A stretch of DNA of 33,371 nt from Oscillospiraceae bacterium (GTDB lineage Bacteria; Bacillota_A; Clostridia; Oscillospirales; Oscillospiraceae): positions 1 through 33,371 of the forward strand of contig JAGAFT010000151.1 in assembly GCA_017627975.1 (NCBI GenBank), written 5' to 3'. Each line of letters opens with the position of its first letter. The stretch's first letter is position 1. Positions 16,403 through 24,510 of the stretch are shown here, piece after piece. The translations under genes and the position numbers were made by a program. The notes below the pieces were generated by a model. It did not search any database. It was not told the DNA's origin and was given only the letters and a program-made list of their open reading frames with translations.

Positions 16403-19400
16403 ATGAATGAATCTCTGTTGAACCGGATCCTGAAAGACCGTAAAAGACGGACCAGGTCGCTTGCGCTGATTCTGTGTCTGTCGATGATCGTCTCGCTGGG
16501 CACCTTCGCCGGCTTCCACAAGACGGCGATCGCGAAGGTCTATACCAGGGAGGTCCTGGACTGTCCCTATACCCACGAGGGTGCGGAACCGGTGGCCCAC
16601 GTGCACAACGACGACTGCTACGAGGGGGAGACGCTGGTCTGCACCCTGCCGGAACGGGAGGCGCATATGCATAATGATACATGCTATGCAGAGAGCAGGA
16701 TGCTCAGTTGCGGCCTGGAGGAGAACCCCGGTCATCAGCATTTCGAGGAGTGCTTTGATGAAAACGGCGAACTGACCTGTCAGATCCCGGAAGGGGAAGG
16801 CGCCCACGTTCATACGGATGCCTGTTATACCATCGAGCGGGCGCTGATCTGCAACCAGCCGGAGCTGCCGGTCCACGTCCATGACGCCGGCTGCTTCCGC
16901 ACGGAGGAGATCACCGTCGACGAGCCGGAAGAGACAGCCGCATCCGAGCAGGCCGTGAGCACGGTTCCCGAGATGCCTGTCAGCGATCCGGACGCGGACC
17001 TCGAGACCGCGGATGACTGGAACCGTGAGTTTGAGAATCTGGAGCTCAGCGGCAACTGGGCAAGAGACCTCGTTCTCGTCGCCGCCACCCAGCAGGGACG
17101 TGGCGAGAGCCCAAATAACTTTGAAGCCGTTCTGAACGACGCAGGCGACGCCTGGGTCACGCATGGCTATACCCGTTACGGCGCCTGGTACGGCTATCCG
17201 TACGCGGAGTGGGACGCGATGTTCGTCTCCTTCTGCCTGCGCTATGCCGGCATCCCGGTCGAGAACGTCCCCAACAACCCGACGGCCGCCTTCATGGCCG
17301 AGAGCTTCTCCATGGGTGAGCTCTTCGCCGGACGGGACTATGTCCCCGTGGTGGGCGACCTGATCTTCTTCGACACGGTCGACGACGAGATCACGAACAT
17401 CGACCACATGGGCATCGTCTATCACGTGGACGCAGAGAACGGCACCATCAACACCGTCGAAGGCGACCGTACAGACGCGGTGGCGACTTTTGGCTATTAC
17501 CTGAATGACGAGCAGATCGTCGGCTATGGCATCCTGCCGCAGAACCCGAATTACATTCCCGCAGAGGGAAATGATGAAGCGTTCGACGGCTTCATTTTCA
17601 TGACCACGGACGAGGATGAAGAGACCGAAGAAACCACAGACACGAAAGAAGAAACCGTGCCTGCCATTCCCATGCCCGCCCAGAGCTGGGAGAGAACAGC
17701 CGGCGGCATCAAGGTGTCCGTCGAGGCCCCCGAGGGCGCCTTCCCGGAAAATACAAAAATCGCTGTCACGCCCGTGAACGGCAGCAGCCTGATGGACACC
17801 GTCTCCGACGCGGTGAGCGGCGAGGTCCTGGAAGTCCAGGCAGTCGACATCACCTTCTTTGATGCCGAAGGGCATGAGATCGAACCCGCCGTCCCCATCC
17901 GTGTGGTCATGACCCCGGCGGCGACGGAGCACGCGGAAGAAAAGGCGAACGTTGTCCATGTGGACATCGCCCAGCAGACCGCGGAACTCATCGAGCAGGC
18001 CGAAGGCACCGAGGCCGACAACAGCGAAGTCGTCTTCGACGCGGAAGCCTTCACCATCTATGCTATCGTCTATACCGTGGACTTTGAGTACGAAGTCAAC
18101 GGCACGACTTACACCGCTTCCATACCCGGTGCAAAGGACATTCTGCTTTCCGAGGTGTTTCAGGAACTTGATATTAAGACTGAAGAAACGGCAGAATCTG
18201 CTGCGTCCGCCGCGGAAGAGGCAGAAAGCCCCTCCGAGACCGATTCTGAGCAGGAGCAGGAGGAAAAGCTGGAGAATCCGGCAACAAAGGAATTCACCGC
18301 GGCTCCGTCAGCCTTTAAAGACAGAATCACAGCTGTCAGCAGCTCCAACATCGATATACTCACCGTTACCGAGACTGAAAACGACTGGCTTATCCGTGTT
18401 CTGAAGAATACGGACACCCCGGAGAAACTCCTTGTTACACTCCAGGATGAGACAACTCTGGAGATCACCGTGGAAGCACAGGGCGTGACTGAAGTCAGCA
18501 CCGAAGATAATTCCGCAGTGATCAGCACAGTCAACGACCTCTTTCTTCCGGAGAGTGCCAGCGCCTATGCCACAGTCCTGACCGAGGAGCAGGGCGCATC
18601 CGCCGTTGCCGCCGTGCAGGCAGCCGGAGAAGTTGCCGCCCCCGAAGCGGAGATTGTCGAAGAACCCTCGGCGGAACCCTCGGCCGATACGCTCTTCGCA
18701 GCGCCGGATTCTGAAGATACAGCAGATGAGACAGGCTCAGAGGCCACATTTCCCGATGCAGCCTCAGAGATTCCATCGGACGCAGCCGCCGACACCGTCT
18801 ATCAGGTGTTTGACATCGGGTTGACCGATGTGGATCCCGCGGATTACAGCGAGGGCTTCCAGGTCACGCTGCAACTTCCCGAAGCCCTGACCGGCAGAGA
18901 TTTCCATTTGTATCACCTGCATGATGGTCTTGTTGAGGAGATTGAACTCAACACGGTAGCAGAGGCGCTTGAAGACGGGACAGAGCTTGTAAGCGCTGTC
19001 AGCTTTGTTACGCCATCCTTTTCCGAGTTTGTCCTCAGCTACAGACAGCTCCACGCGACTCTGATCAGCGCCGGCGGCGAGACCTGGGAAATCACCGTGA
19101 CTTATGACGAGGGCGCCGGGATTCCGGATAACGCCACCCTGCAGGTGCGGGAGATCCTCCCTGAAGACGGGGCGTATCAGGCGTACTACCAGAGGTCTAT
19201 GGAAAAAGCAGGCGTAACGGTTCCGGAAACGGTCGGCGCAGAGGCCACAGCTGCCGGCGAGACGCTTTCTGAGCCTGAAGAGGCAGTGGCGAGCACCGAT
19301 ACATCGGAGAAAGTCACAGATCCCGAAGAAGCGACTCAGATATCTGCGAAGAAAGTAACTTCGGAATATATCCGTATATTCGATATCGAGATCTGGGCGG

Positions 19401-22400
19401 ATGAACAGCAGATTGAACCCACGGCGCCTGTCACTGTGAGCATCAGATTGCTGGATGCGCCCCAGGAAGCCGGAGCGGTTCCCCAGGTGGTTCACTTTGC
19501 CAAAGATGGCGAAGAGCTGATGGAACTCAAAGATCAGGCAACCAGAAGTGAAAACGGAGATATCCTCTTTACCACCGATGAATTTTCCGTCTATTCTGTC
19601 ATGTACACGGTTGATTTTCTGTATGAAATCAATGGTAATGTCTACAGTTTTGCAATGCAGGGGGCAGATTCCGTGAGTCTGCGTGCGCTTGTCGGGGCTC
19701 TGCATGTTTATGAAAAAAACGGGGAGAAAGCCCCGGAAGAGACGCAGGGGAAATCAGATACCGCGAAGAAAACGCCTGAACTTACGAGTGCAGAGCTATC
19801 CGAAGAACAGGACAGGACGGAAAGCAGCGAGCTGGATGCATTCATGAAGGATATTGTCTCTGTCACGTTCAGCAACCCTGATCTTCTGGTTCCCGCAAAA
19901 GTCAAAGAAACCACAACAGTTGGCAAAATCAAGACAGATCTGAAGCTGTTCCCGACATACCCGCTTGGTCTCAGTCAGGAGGAAGTTCTTGAACTGAATG
20001 CCCGGGAGTATACTGCCGGCGACTGGGTGCTGATCAGTGTGAAAGCGTTTGATACCCAGGAGACTCTGACGATTGAAATGGCTACAGGAGAAGCGTTCAC
20101 AATCAACGTCACAGATGCCCAGAACGCCCAGATGATCGGCGATGTGGTCCAGACCATATCCAACCCCGCAGGGACAACAATTGATCTTTTCGATTACTGG
20201 ATCATTTCTCAGGATATCGCCGGCAGGGACGCCTGGGGAGATCTGAACCAAAGCTGGGGCAGACACGACGACAGTGAAGGACTCAACGGCTCTGGAAACA
20301 ATAAGGGAATCAACTCCAGCGCATCAGATCCAGGTCACGGCCATGCCCTGAAGTTCTCCCCAGCCTGGGAAGGCACGGTGTTTAACGGGACGAAGGATAA
20401 CTGGACCAGTCTGAATACCAACGGCAGGGACGGGCTGAACAGCTATACTGGCAACGGCAACCCCTTTCAGGGCATTGTGCAGGGAACGCTTCAGGGCGGT
20501 TTTCCAGTCCTCACGGACAATGGCACGATCGGTTCCAACGGCGAGTCGCTGGCTTATCTGTTTGACCCGGGCATCGCTCATAATGGAAAGGCAAGCTATC
20601 CAGGCGTTGACCAGCTCCTCTATGTGGATCCGGACGGTTATTACACCTATGACAGCCGTGACTACCGGGCGGATTTCAGCGACGGTACCTTTACGTTAAC
20701 CGAGCAGACATCGGACAACACGGAAATCCGCGGCTTCTGGCCCTTCGGAACGCAGAACTTCTGGGTTGGCATGCACGTGAACACCCAGTTTTCCATGCCG
20801 GTAAACGGACAAGTTCTAAATCCACGCGGCGAATACAAGGACATGCAGTTTGAATTCTCTGGTGATGACGACACCTGGCTGTATATCGACGGCGTGCTGG
20901 TCGGTGACGGAGGCGGCATTCACAACAGGACTGAGATTGATATTAATTTTGCTGCCGGAACTGTGACGGTTACGGGCAGGAAGGATTCGTCACATCTAGG
21001 TGATTTTGAAGAAACAAAGTATCTGGACGATATCTTCCAAGCAGCAGGGGCGTACAATGAAGCGGACTGGGAGGACATCGGCGACGGCAGCGGGCATAAG
21101 CGCTTCAAGGCAGGGACTTATCACACCTTCGACATGTTCTATCTGGAACGGGGCGGTGGAGAGTCAAACCTGTATATCCACTACAACCTGGTCTCAACCG
21201 CGGACTTTACGGCGCATAAATCGTACAAAGGCTATGACGAAAACGACGTCCTCCTGAGAAATCAGTTCCGCTTTGAACTGATCGGACTGGACGGCAAGTA
21301 CCGTTCTGTCTGGAGTGATGACGCGCAGGATTATGTGCTCATACAGGAAGACACCACCTCGAAGGCGATTATGCCGCATGCATCGGGAACCGGCGCCGGG
21401 ACGACAGTCTCTCCGTATTACAACGGAAGCACCTCAACATCGTTGAGTGACGGTTCTGTTACCGGATCACAGACCTATATTACCGGAAACACGGAAGACG
21501 GTAATGTCAATTTCGGACATGCAGAGATTTCTGAGCAGGACATGCACGACTGCGACGAAGGGAACCCACCGGTCTATCGGTACATTGTAAGGGAAACTGT
21601 TCCGGACGACGCGGTAAACGCGGATAACATCACCTGGGCGGACGCCACAGACGAGCAGAGAGCCGCTGGAGGCTTTAAGAAGGATTCTGTCATATACGAC
21701 GGGACAGTCTATTATATGACGGCACGGGTTACGTCCTGGCTGGAAACCGACGCAGTGGGCAGAACGTTTACGCGCTACGGACTCAGCAAGACATATTATA
21801 CGGATGACACCTATACAACCAAAAAGGCAGATACACAGTTTATTGACTTCAGAAACAGATATATGCCTGAATTCGCGGATCTGGAGTTTGACAAGGTCAA
21901 TATCCAAAGAAAGGCGCTCCCAGGGGCGGTATTCGGCCTGTTCCGTGACTCTGCCTGCAAGATTCCCGCAATGGATGGAGACAATCAGAACATCACCGCG
22001 ACTTCGAATGCTCAGGGCAAGGTCAGCTTTACCAACGTACGCACGGGGATCTACTTCCTGAAGGAAATCTCCGCACCGGAGCCCTATGAGGTGAACCCAA
22101 CGGTTTACCGGGCGACAATTTCCACACAGGGCTCGCATATGTCTGTGAATTCGGATCAGAACAACAATATTGTCACAGAGGTTGTGAATACAAATCCGGG
22201 GGATATTTCCGTTATTAAAAAATGGATCGATCAGAACGGTAAAGAAGTGAGCGGGGAGGGCTATCCCGCAACCGTACAGCTGAGACGCTATCATTATGTC
22301 CGGACCGGACCGGAACCGCAGACGCATAACGTCACCCTTCATTTTCATTTTCCAGATGCGGGATGGAATCAGCCGAATAAAGATTTTGGCCCCTATGAAG

Positions 22401-23446
22401 TGACCGGGAATTCCGTAGTGATACACTGGAATGTGGGCGGTTGCAAGTTCTTCTGGGACAGTTCATATACCAGCCAAATTACAGATGGCAGCGGTGATAA
22501 TCTTTTACAGTATCCTCTTAACAGTGATATTGAGTTGGATATTTATGGGAACCAAGACTGGGCGTCCGGTAATCTTAATTCCGTATCTGTAGACGGCGCC
22601 TTCGATGACAGCAAGGAGCTGCGCAAGGACGAGGCATTCCCATCAGCGGAAGAAAGAGAAAAAGCCACTCATCAGCTCACAAATGAGCAAAACATGTGGG
22701 CTTGGTCGATTGGCACAGGAGATGAGTATGATTTCCCCGGGTCAAATGAAGTCGGTGAGTATCTGTATTATGTGGTCGAGCTTGATGCGAATGAGAATGC
22801 GGTCGAGATTGGAGGAGATGCGGGAGAGGGCATGACCCTGCGCTCGATCGTATACAATCCGGAAAAAACATCAGACGCAGGCATTACCCATGGCCTTGTC
22901 ACGGTCACAAATCAGCTTCCCGCCCCGGAGAGCATCGACGTCGTGATCTGGAAAACCGATGAGGCAGAAGGCAGCAAGAATTACCTTTCCGGTGCGGTGT
23001 TCAAGCTGGAATACAGAGCGGATTCATCTGGCAGCTGGGTCAATGCCACGACCCTGGAAGGCATGACGATCGAGCAGCTGGATACAAACAGCCAGTTCAC
23101 GGTTCCGGATACCGGGATTAAGCTAACGGGGCTTATCAATGGTCAGTATCGTCTGAAAGAGGTTTCTCCGCCTAAGGGTTACGTGATTGCATCAGCTTAT
23201 CCGGTGATGTTTACAGCAGGGGCTGGCGCGATCACCAATACGGAAGGCACAATGGAATCGGTGACGTATACGGCGGCGACAGAGGACGACGCCGCAAGCT
23301 TCACAATCCCAAACTTCCCCGGGATTGAACTTCCCCAGACCGGCGGAATTGGCACTACGCTGTTCACGGCGCTCGGCGGGCTCATGACGGCCACCGCCGG
23401 TGCGATCCTGACAATTCGCCGGAAGCGAAAGCCAGCAGAAGGCTGA
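16403..23446 (+). CDS. Giant LPXTG cell-wall-anchored adhesin (2347 aa)
   Basis: A secreted, sortase-anchored surface protein. Order of parts: long signal peptide (about 1-44, basic then hydrophobic); five HxHxxxC units (about 66-164); acidic linker; a CHAP-like amidase fold (about 214-382) in which the expected Cys of the W-C-A-x-F-V motif is D271, while the usual His is present (H335); beta-rich modules with two related segments YTVDFEYEVNG (about 556) and YTVDFLYEING (about 1068), separated by acidic Ala/Glu/Ser linkers; a fibro-slime/PA14-like domain (about 1256-1600, core FSGDDDTWLYIDGVLVGDGGG); a pilin-type domain (about 1600-1820); SpaA-type (about 1826-1930), Cna-B-type (about 1933-2170) and second SpaA-type (about 2177-2306) domains; LPQTGG at 2310-2315, membrane helix and RRKRK tail. 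Its likely job is adhesion or matrix building. No sortase gene is in the window. Base composition falls after about 18100, suggesting a mosaic gene. Confidence 0.9.
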   Translation: MNESLLNRILKDRKRRTRSLALILCLSMIVSLGTFAGFHKTAIAKVYTREVLDCPYTHEGAEPVAHVHNDDCYEGETLVCTLPEREAHMHNDTCYAESRMLSCGLEENPGHQHFEECFDENGELTCQIPEGEGAHVHTDACYTIERALICNQPELPVHVHDAGCFRTEEITVDEPEETAASEQAVSTVPEMPVSDPDADLETADDWNREFENLELSGNWARDLVLVAATQQGRGESPNNFEAVLNDAGDAWVTHGYTRYGAWYGYPYAEWDAMFVSFCLRYAGIPVENVPNNPTAAFMAESFSMGELFAGRDYVPVVGDLIFFDTVDDEITNIDHMGIVYHVDAENGTINTVEGDRTDAVATFGYYLNDEQIVGYGILPQNPNYIPAEGNDEAFDGFIFMTTDEDEETEETTDTKEETVPAIPMPAQSWERTAGGIKVSVEAPEGAFPENTKIAVTPVNGSSLMDTVSDAVSGEVLEVQAVDITFFDAEGHEIEPAVPIRVVMTPAATEHAEEKANVVHVDIAQQTAELIEQAEGTEADNSEVVFDAEAFTIYAIVYTVDFEYEVNGTTYTASIPGAKDILLSEVFQELDIKTEETAESAASAAEEAESPSETDSEQEQEEKLENPATKEFTAAPSAFKDRITAVSSSNIDILTVTETENDWLIRVLKNTDTPEKLLVTLQDETTLEITVEAQGVTEVSTEDNSAVISTVNDLFLPESASAYATVLTEEQGASAVAAVQAAGEVAAPEAEIVEEPSAEPSADTLFAAPDSEDTADETGSEATFPDAASEIPSDAAADTVYQVFDIGLTDVDPADYSEGFQVTLQLPEALTGRDFHLYHLHDGLVEEIELNTVAEALEDGTELVSAVSFVTPSFSEFVLSYRQLHATLISAGGETWEITVTYDEGAGIPDNATLQVREILPEDGAYQAYYQRSMEKAGVTVPETVGAEATAAGETLSEPEEAVASTDTSEKVTDPEEATQISAKKVTSEYIRIFDIEIWADEQQIEPTAPVTVSIRLLDAPQEAGAVPQVVHFAKDGEELMELKDQATRSENGDILFTTDEFSVYSVMYTVDFLYEINGNVYSFAMQGADSVSLRALVGALHVYEKNGEKAPEETQGKSDTAKKTPELTSAELSEEQDRTESSELDAFMKDIVSVTFSNPDLLVPAKVKETTTVGKIKTDLKLFPTYPLGLSQEEVLELNAREYTAGDWVLISVKAFDTQETLTIEMATGEAFTINVTDAQNAQMIGDVVQTISNPAGTTIDLFDYWIISQDIAGRDAWGDLNQSWGRHDDSEGLNGSGNNKGINSSASDPGHGHALKFSPAWEGTVFNGTKDNWTSLNTNGRDGLNSYTGNGNPFQGIVQGTLQGGFPVLTDNGTIGSNGESLAYLFDPGIAHNGKASYPGVDQLLYVDPDGYYTYDSRDYRADFSDGTFTLTEQTSDNTEIRGFWPFGTQNFWVGMHVNTQFSMPVNGQVLNPRGEYKDMQFEFSGDDDTWLYIDGVLVGDGGGIHNRTEIDINFAAGTVTVTGRKDSSHLGDFEETKYLDDIFQAAGAYNEADWEDIGDGSGHKRFKAGTYHTFDMFYLERGGGESNLYIHYNLVSTADFTAHKSYKGYDENDVLLRNQFRFELIGLDGKYRSVWSDDAQDYVLIQEDTTSKAIMPHASGTGAGTTVSPYYNGSTSTSLSDGSVTGSQTYITGNTEDGNVNFGHAEISEQDMHDCDEGNPPVYRYIVRETVPDDAVNADNITWADATDEQRAAGGFKKDSVIYDGTVYYMTARVTSWLETDAVGRTFTRYGLSKTYYTDDTYTTKKADTQFIDFRNRYMPEFADLEFDKVNIQRKALPGAVFGLFRDSACKIPAMDGDNQNITATSNAQGKVSFTNVRTGIYFLKEISAPEPYEVNPTVYRATISTQGSHMSVNSDQNNNIVTEVVNTNPGDISVIKKWIDQNGKEVSGEGYPATVQLRRYHYVRTGPEPQTHNVTLHFHFPDAGWNQPNKDFGPYEVTGNSVVIHWNVGGCKFFWDSSYTSQITDGSGDNLLQYPLNSDIELDIYGNQDWASGNLNSVSVDGAFDDSKELRKDEAFPSAEEREKATHQLTNEQNMWAWSIGTGDEYDFPGSNEVGEYLYYVVELDANENAVEIGGDAGEGMTLRSIVYNPEKTSDAGITHGLVTVTNQLPAPESIDVVIWKTDEAEGSKNYLSGAVFKLEYRADSSGSWVNATTLEGMTIEQLDTNSQFTVPDTGIKLTGLINGQYRLKEVSPPKGYVIASAYPVMFTAGAGAITNTEGTMESVTYTAATEDDAASFTIPNFPGIELPQTGGIGTTLFTALGGLMTATAGAILTIRRKRKPAEG

Positions 23447-23483
23447 TCGATCCCACGCGAAAGCAAAAATCACCACAAAAAAC

Positions 23484-23518
23484 AAGACCGCGCTCCTCGA
23501 ACCGGGGAGTGCGGTCTT
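23484..23518. terminator. Hairpin after the adhesin gene (copy 1)
   Basis: AAGACCGCGCTCC pairs with GGAGTGCGGTCTT (one G-T pair). The T-run (TTGTTTTTT) follows the stem on the minus strand, so the canonical terminator orientation is against the adhesin. On the plus strand only TCTTGCGG follows, giving weak or no intrinsic termination. Confidence 0.65.
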
Positions 23519-23549
23519 GCGGCAAATTGTGCAAATTGTTGAAACCGCC

Positions 23550-23578
23550 TTGAATTGTTCACAGGTGTTCGGTATAAT
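23550..23578 (+). promoter_or_regulatory. Predicted promoter of the DUF4160-DUF2442 pair
   Basis: TTGAAT (23550-23555), 17 bases, TATAAT (23573-23578), a near-consensus promoter 37 bases before the start codon. A tandem GCAAATTGT repeat (23522-23530 and 23531-23539) lies just upstream, at the edge of the duplicated adhesin tail. Confidence 0.7.
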
Positions 23579-23615
23579 TAATGTAAAAGACAGTCTCATG
23601 CAAGGAGGGGAAGCC

Positions 23616-23882
23616 ATGCCGGAACTATCAAGATTTTACGGAATCATCGTTAAGATGATTTTCAATGACAATGACAGGCACCATAAGCCACATGTGCACG
23701 TTTATTATGGCGAGTATGAGGCGTCTGTCGGACTGGATGGAGAAGTACTGGAAGGAAAGCTTCCTGTTAAACAGTACAGAATTCTGGCAGGATGGATGGC
23801 TCTGCATGAGGATGAACTGTATGCTGCCTGGAATAATGCTGTCCGCCAGATCCCGTTTGAAAGAATAGACCCATTATCCTGA
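23616..23882 (+). CDS. DUF4160 family protein
   Basis: An 88-residue cytoplasmic protein matching the DUF4160 pattern: MPELSRFYGIIVKM at the start, HHKPHVHVYYGEYEASVGLDG in the middle (the family's H-x-P-H-x-H block, residues about 21-27), then GKLPVKQYRILAGWMALHEDEL. ATG 23616-23618 is chosen because AAGGAGGGG lies five bases before it; the frame is open further upstream but without family similarity. It is followed 11 bases later by a DUF2442 gene. DUF4160 and DUF2442 genes are often neighbours in bacteria. Their biochemical role is not established, and a toxin-antitoxin-like relationship is a hypothesis only. The conserved His cluster could bind metal or be catalytic. Confidence 0.85.
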   Translation: MPELSRFYGIIVKMIFNDNDRHHKPHVHVYYGEYEASVGLDGEVLEGKLPVKQYRILAGWMALHEDELYAAWNNAVRQIPFERIDPLS

Positions 23883-23893
23883 GGAGAGCAATC

Positions 23894-24184
23894 ATGTATT
23901 ATTGTGATGGATTTGTGTGCGGCGGGGAGCCGGAAAAAATGGTCAAGATTGTCCGGGTGAAGGCACTTCCGGATGAGATGATGATTCTGACATTCAACAA
24001 TGGGGAAGACCGTTTGTTTGACGCAACGATTCTTGATGGACCGATCTATGCGGACTTGAAAAATAAGGAAGTATTCATGTCCCCGGTGCTGGATCATGGC
24101 GTTGTAACCTGGAAAGACGGAGAAATTGACTGCGCCCCGGAATACATGTACAAACACAGCTTTGAGTATGCAGGAGTTGTATAA
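23894..24184 (+). CDS. DUF2442 family protein
   Basis: A 96-residue protein with the DUF2442 pattern: VKIVRVKALPDEMMILTFNNGEDRLFDATIL, then VFMSPVLDHGVVTWKDGEIDCAPEYMY. ATG 23894 is preceded by GAGGAGAG. The first 15 residues (MYYCDGFVCGGEPEK) precede the family core, and a later in-frame start cannot be excluded (M17). Paired and probably co-transcribed with the DUF4160 gene. Its stop codon TAA (24182-24184) lies three codons before, and in the same frame as, the remnant of a sorting signal, so readthrough would add a membrane-anchor-like tail. Function unknown. Confidence 0.82.
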   Translation: MYYCDGFVCGGEPEKMVKIVRVKALPDEMMILTFNNGEDRLFDATILDGPIYADLKNKEVFMSPVLDHGVVTWKDGEIDCAPEYMYKHSFEYAGVV

Positions 24185-24190
24185 GAGAGA

Positions 24191-24304
24191 CTGCAGACCT
24201 GCGGTATCGGCACGACGCTGTTCACGGCGCTCGGCGGTCTCATGACGACCACGGCCGGAGCGATCCTGACAATTCGCAGGAAGAGAAAGCCAGCAGAAAG
24301 CTGA
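24191..24304 (+). pseudogene. Sorting-signal remnant of an LPXTG surface protein
   Basis: This frame encodes LQTCGIGTTLFTALGG, a hydrophobic helix and RRKRKPAES before TGA (24302-24304). It is nearly identical to the last 36 residues of the giant adhesin, but the sortase motif is ruined (LPQTGG has become LQTCG) and there is no start or upstream domain. It is a broken 3' end left by duplication or by deletion of a neighbouring paralogue. Confidence 0.88.
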
Positions 24305-24342
24305 TCGATCCCACGCGAAAGCAAAAGCGCACAACAAAAAAC

Positions 24343-24377
24343 AAGACCGCGCTCCTCGAACCGGGGAGTGCGGTCTT
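24343..24377. terminator. Hairpin after the remnant (copy 2)
   Basis: The 35 bases are identical to the hairpin at 23484-23518, again with the T-run on the minus-strand side (TTGTTTTTT). It insulates the DUF4160-DUF2442 pair from the restriction operon at best weakly in the plus direction. Confidence 0.65.
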
Positions 24378-24442
24378 GCGGCAGAATGGTCGTAAGTGTA
24401 AAAACTGCCGCGGCGCTGAGCCGTTAAATGGCGAGAATTTCG

Positions 24443-24471
24443 TTGAAGCAGGGGCGGATGTCTGGTATAAT
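24443..24471 (+). promoter_or_regulatory. Predicted promoter of the hsdMSR operon
   Basis: TTGAAG (24443-24448), 17 bases, TATAAT (24466-24471), with a leader of about 33 bases to ATG 24511. It resembles the promoter of the DUF4160 gene (both end GGTATAATT), so the two units may be expressed at similar, constitutive levels. Confidence 0.72.
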
Positions 24472-24510
24472 TTCACTTGAATCAGTCTGTTCAAATGGAG
24501 AGAAAGAGCA

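Larger units (their letters stand above)
23336..24383 (+). repeat. Imperfect direct repeat (about 190 bases, copies 23336-23524 and 24194-24383)
   Basis: Both copies contain the end of an LPXTG sorting signal, its stop codon, the following linker and the 35-base hairpin. By eye they are about 90% identical: 11 substitutions before the stop, a few changes plus one indel in the linker, and an identical last 45 or so bases. The 858-base unit between copy starts holds the DUF4160 and DUF2442 genes and could be lost or amplified by recombination. Confidence 0.9.

Noticed and set aside
16328..17959. 543-codon minus-strand open frame opposite the adhesin 5' end
   Set aside because: The plus strand has signal peptide, His/Cys repeats and CHAP-like domain in one continuous frame; the antisense frame runs over the adhesin promoter and has no motif.
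23454..23541. Repeated sequence near the two hairpins as a CRISPR array or integron site
   Set aside because: There are only two long, diverged copies, fully explained by duplicated sorting signal plus terminator; no regular spacers or integrase.
23517..23615. 33-residue N-terminal extension of the DUF4160 protein
   Set aside because: It would run over the hairpin end and the promoter; the AAGGAGGGG site and the family start at MPELSRFYG decide for 23616.
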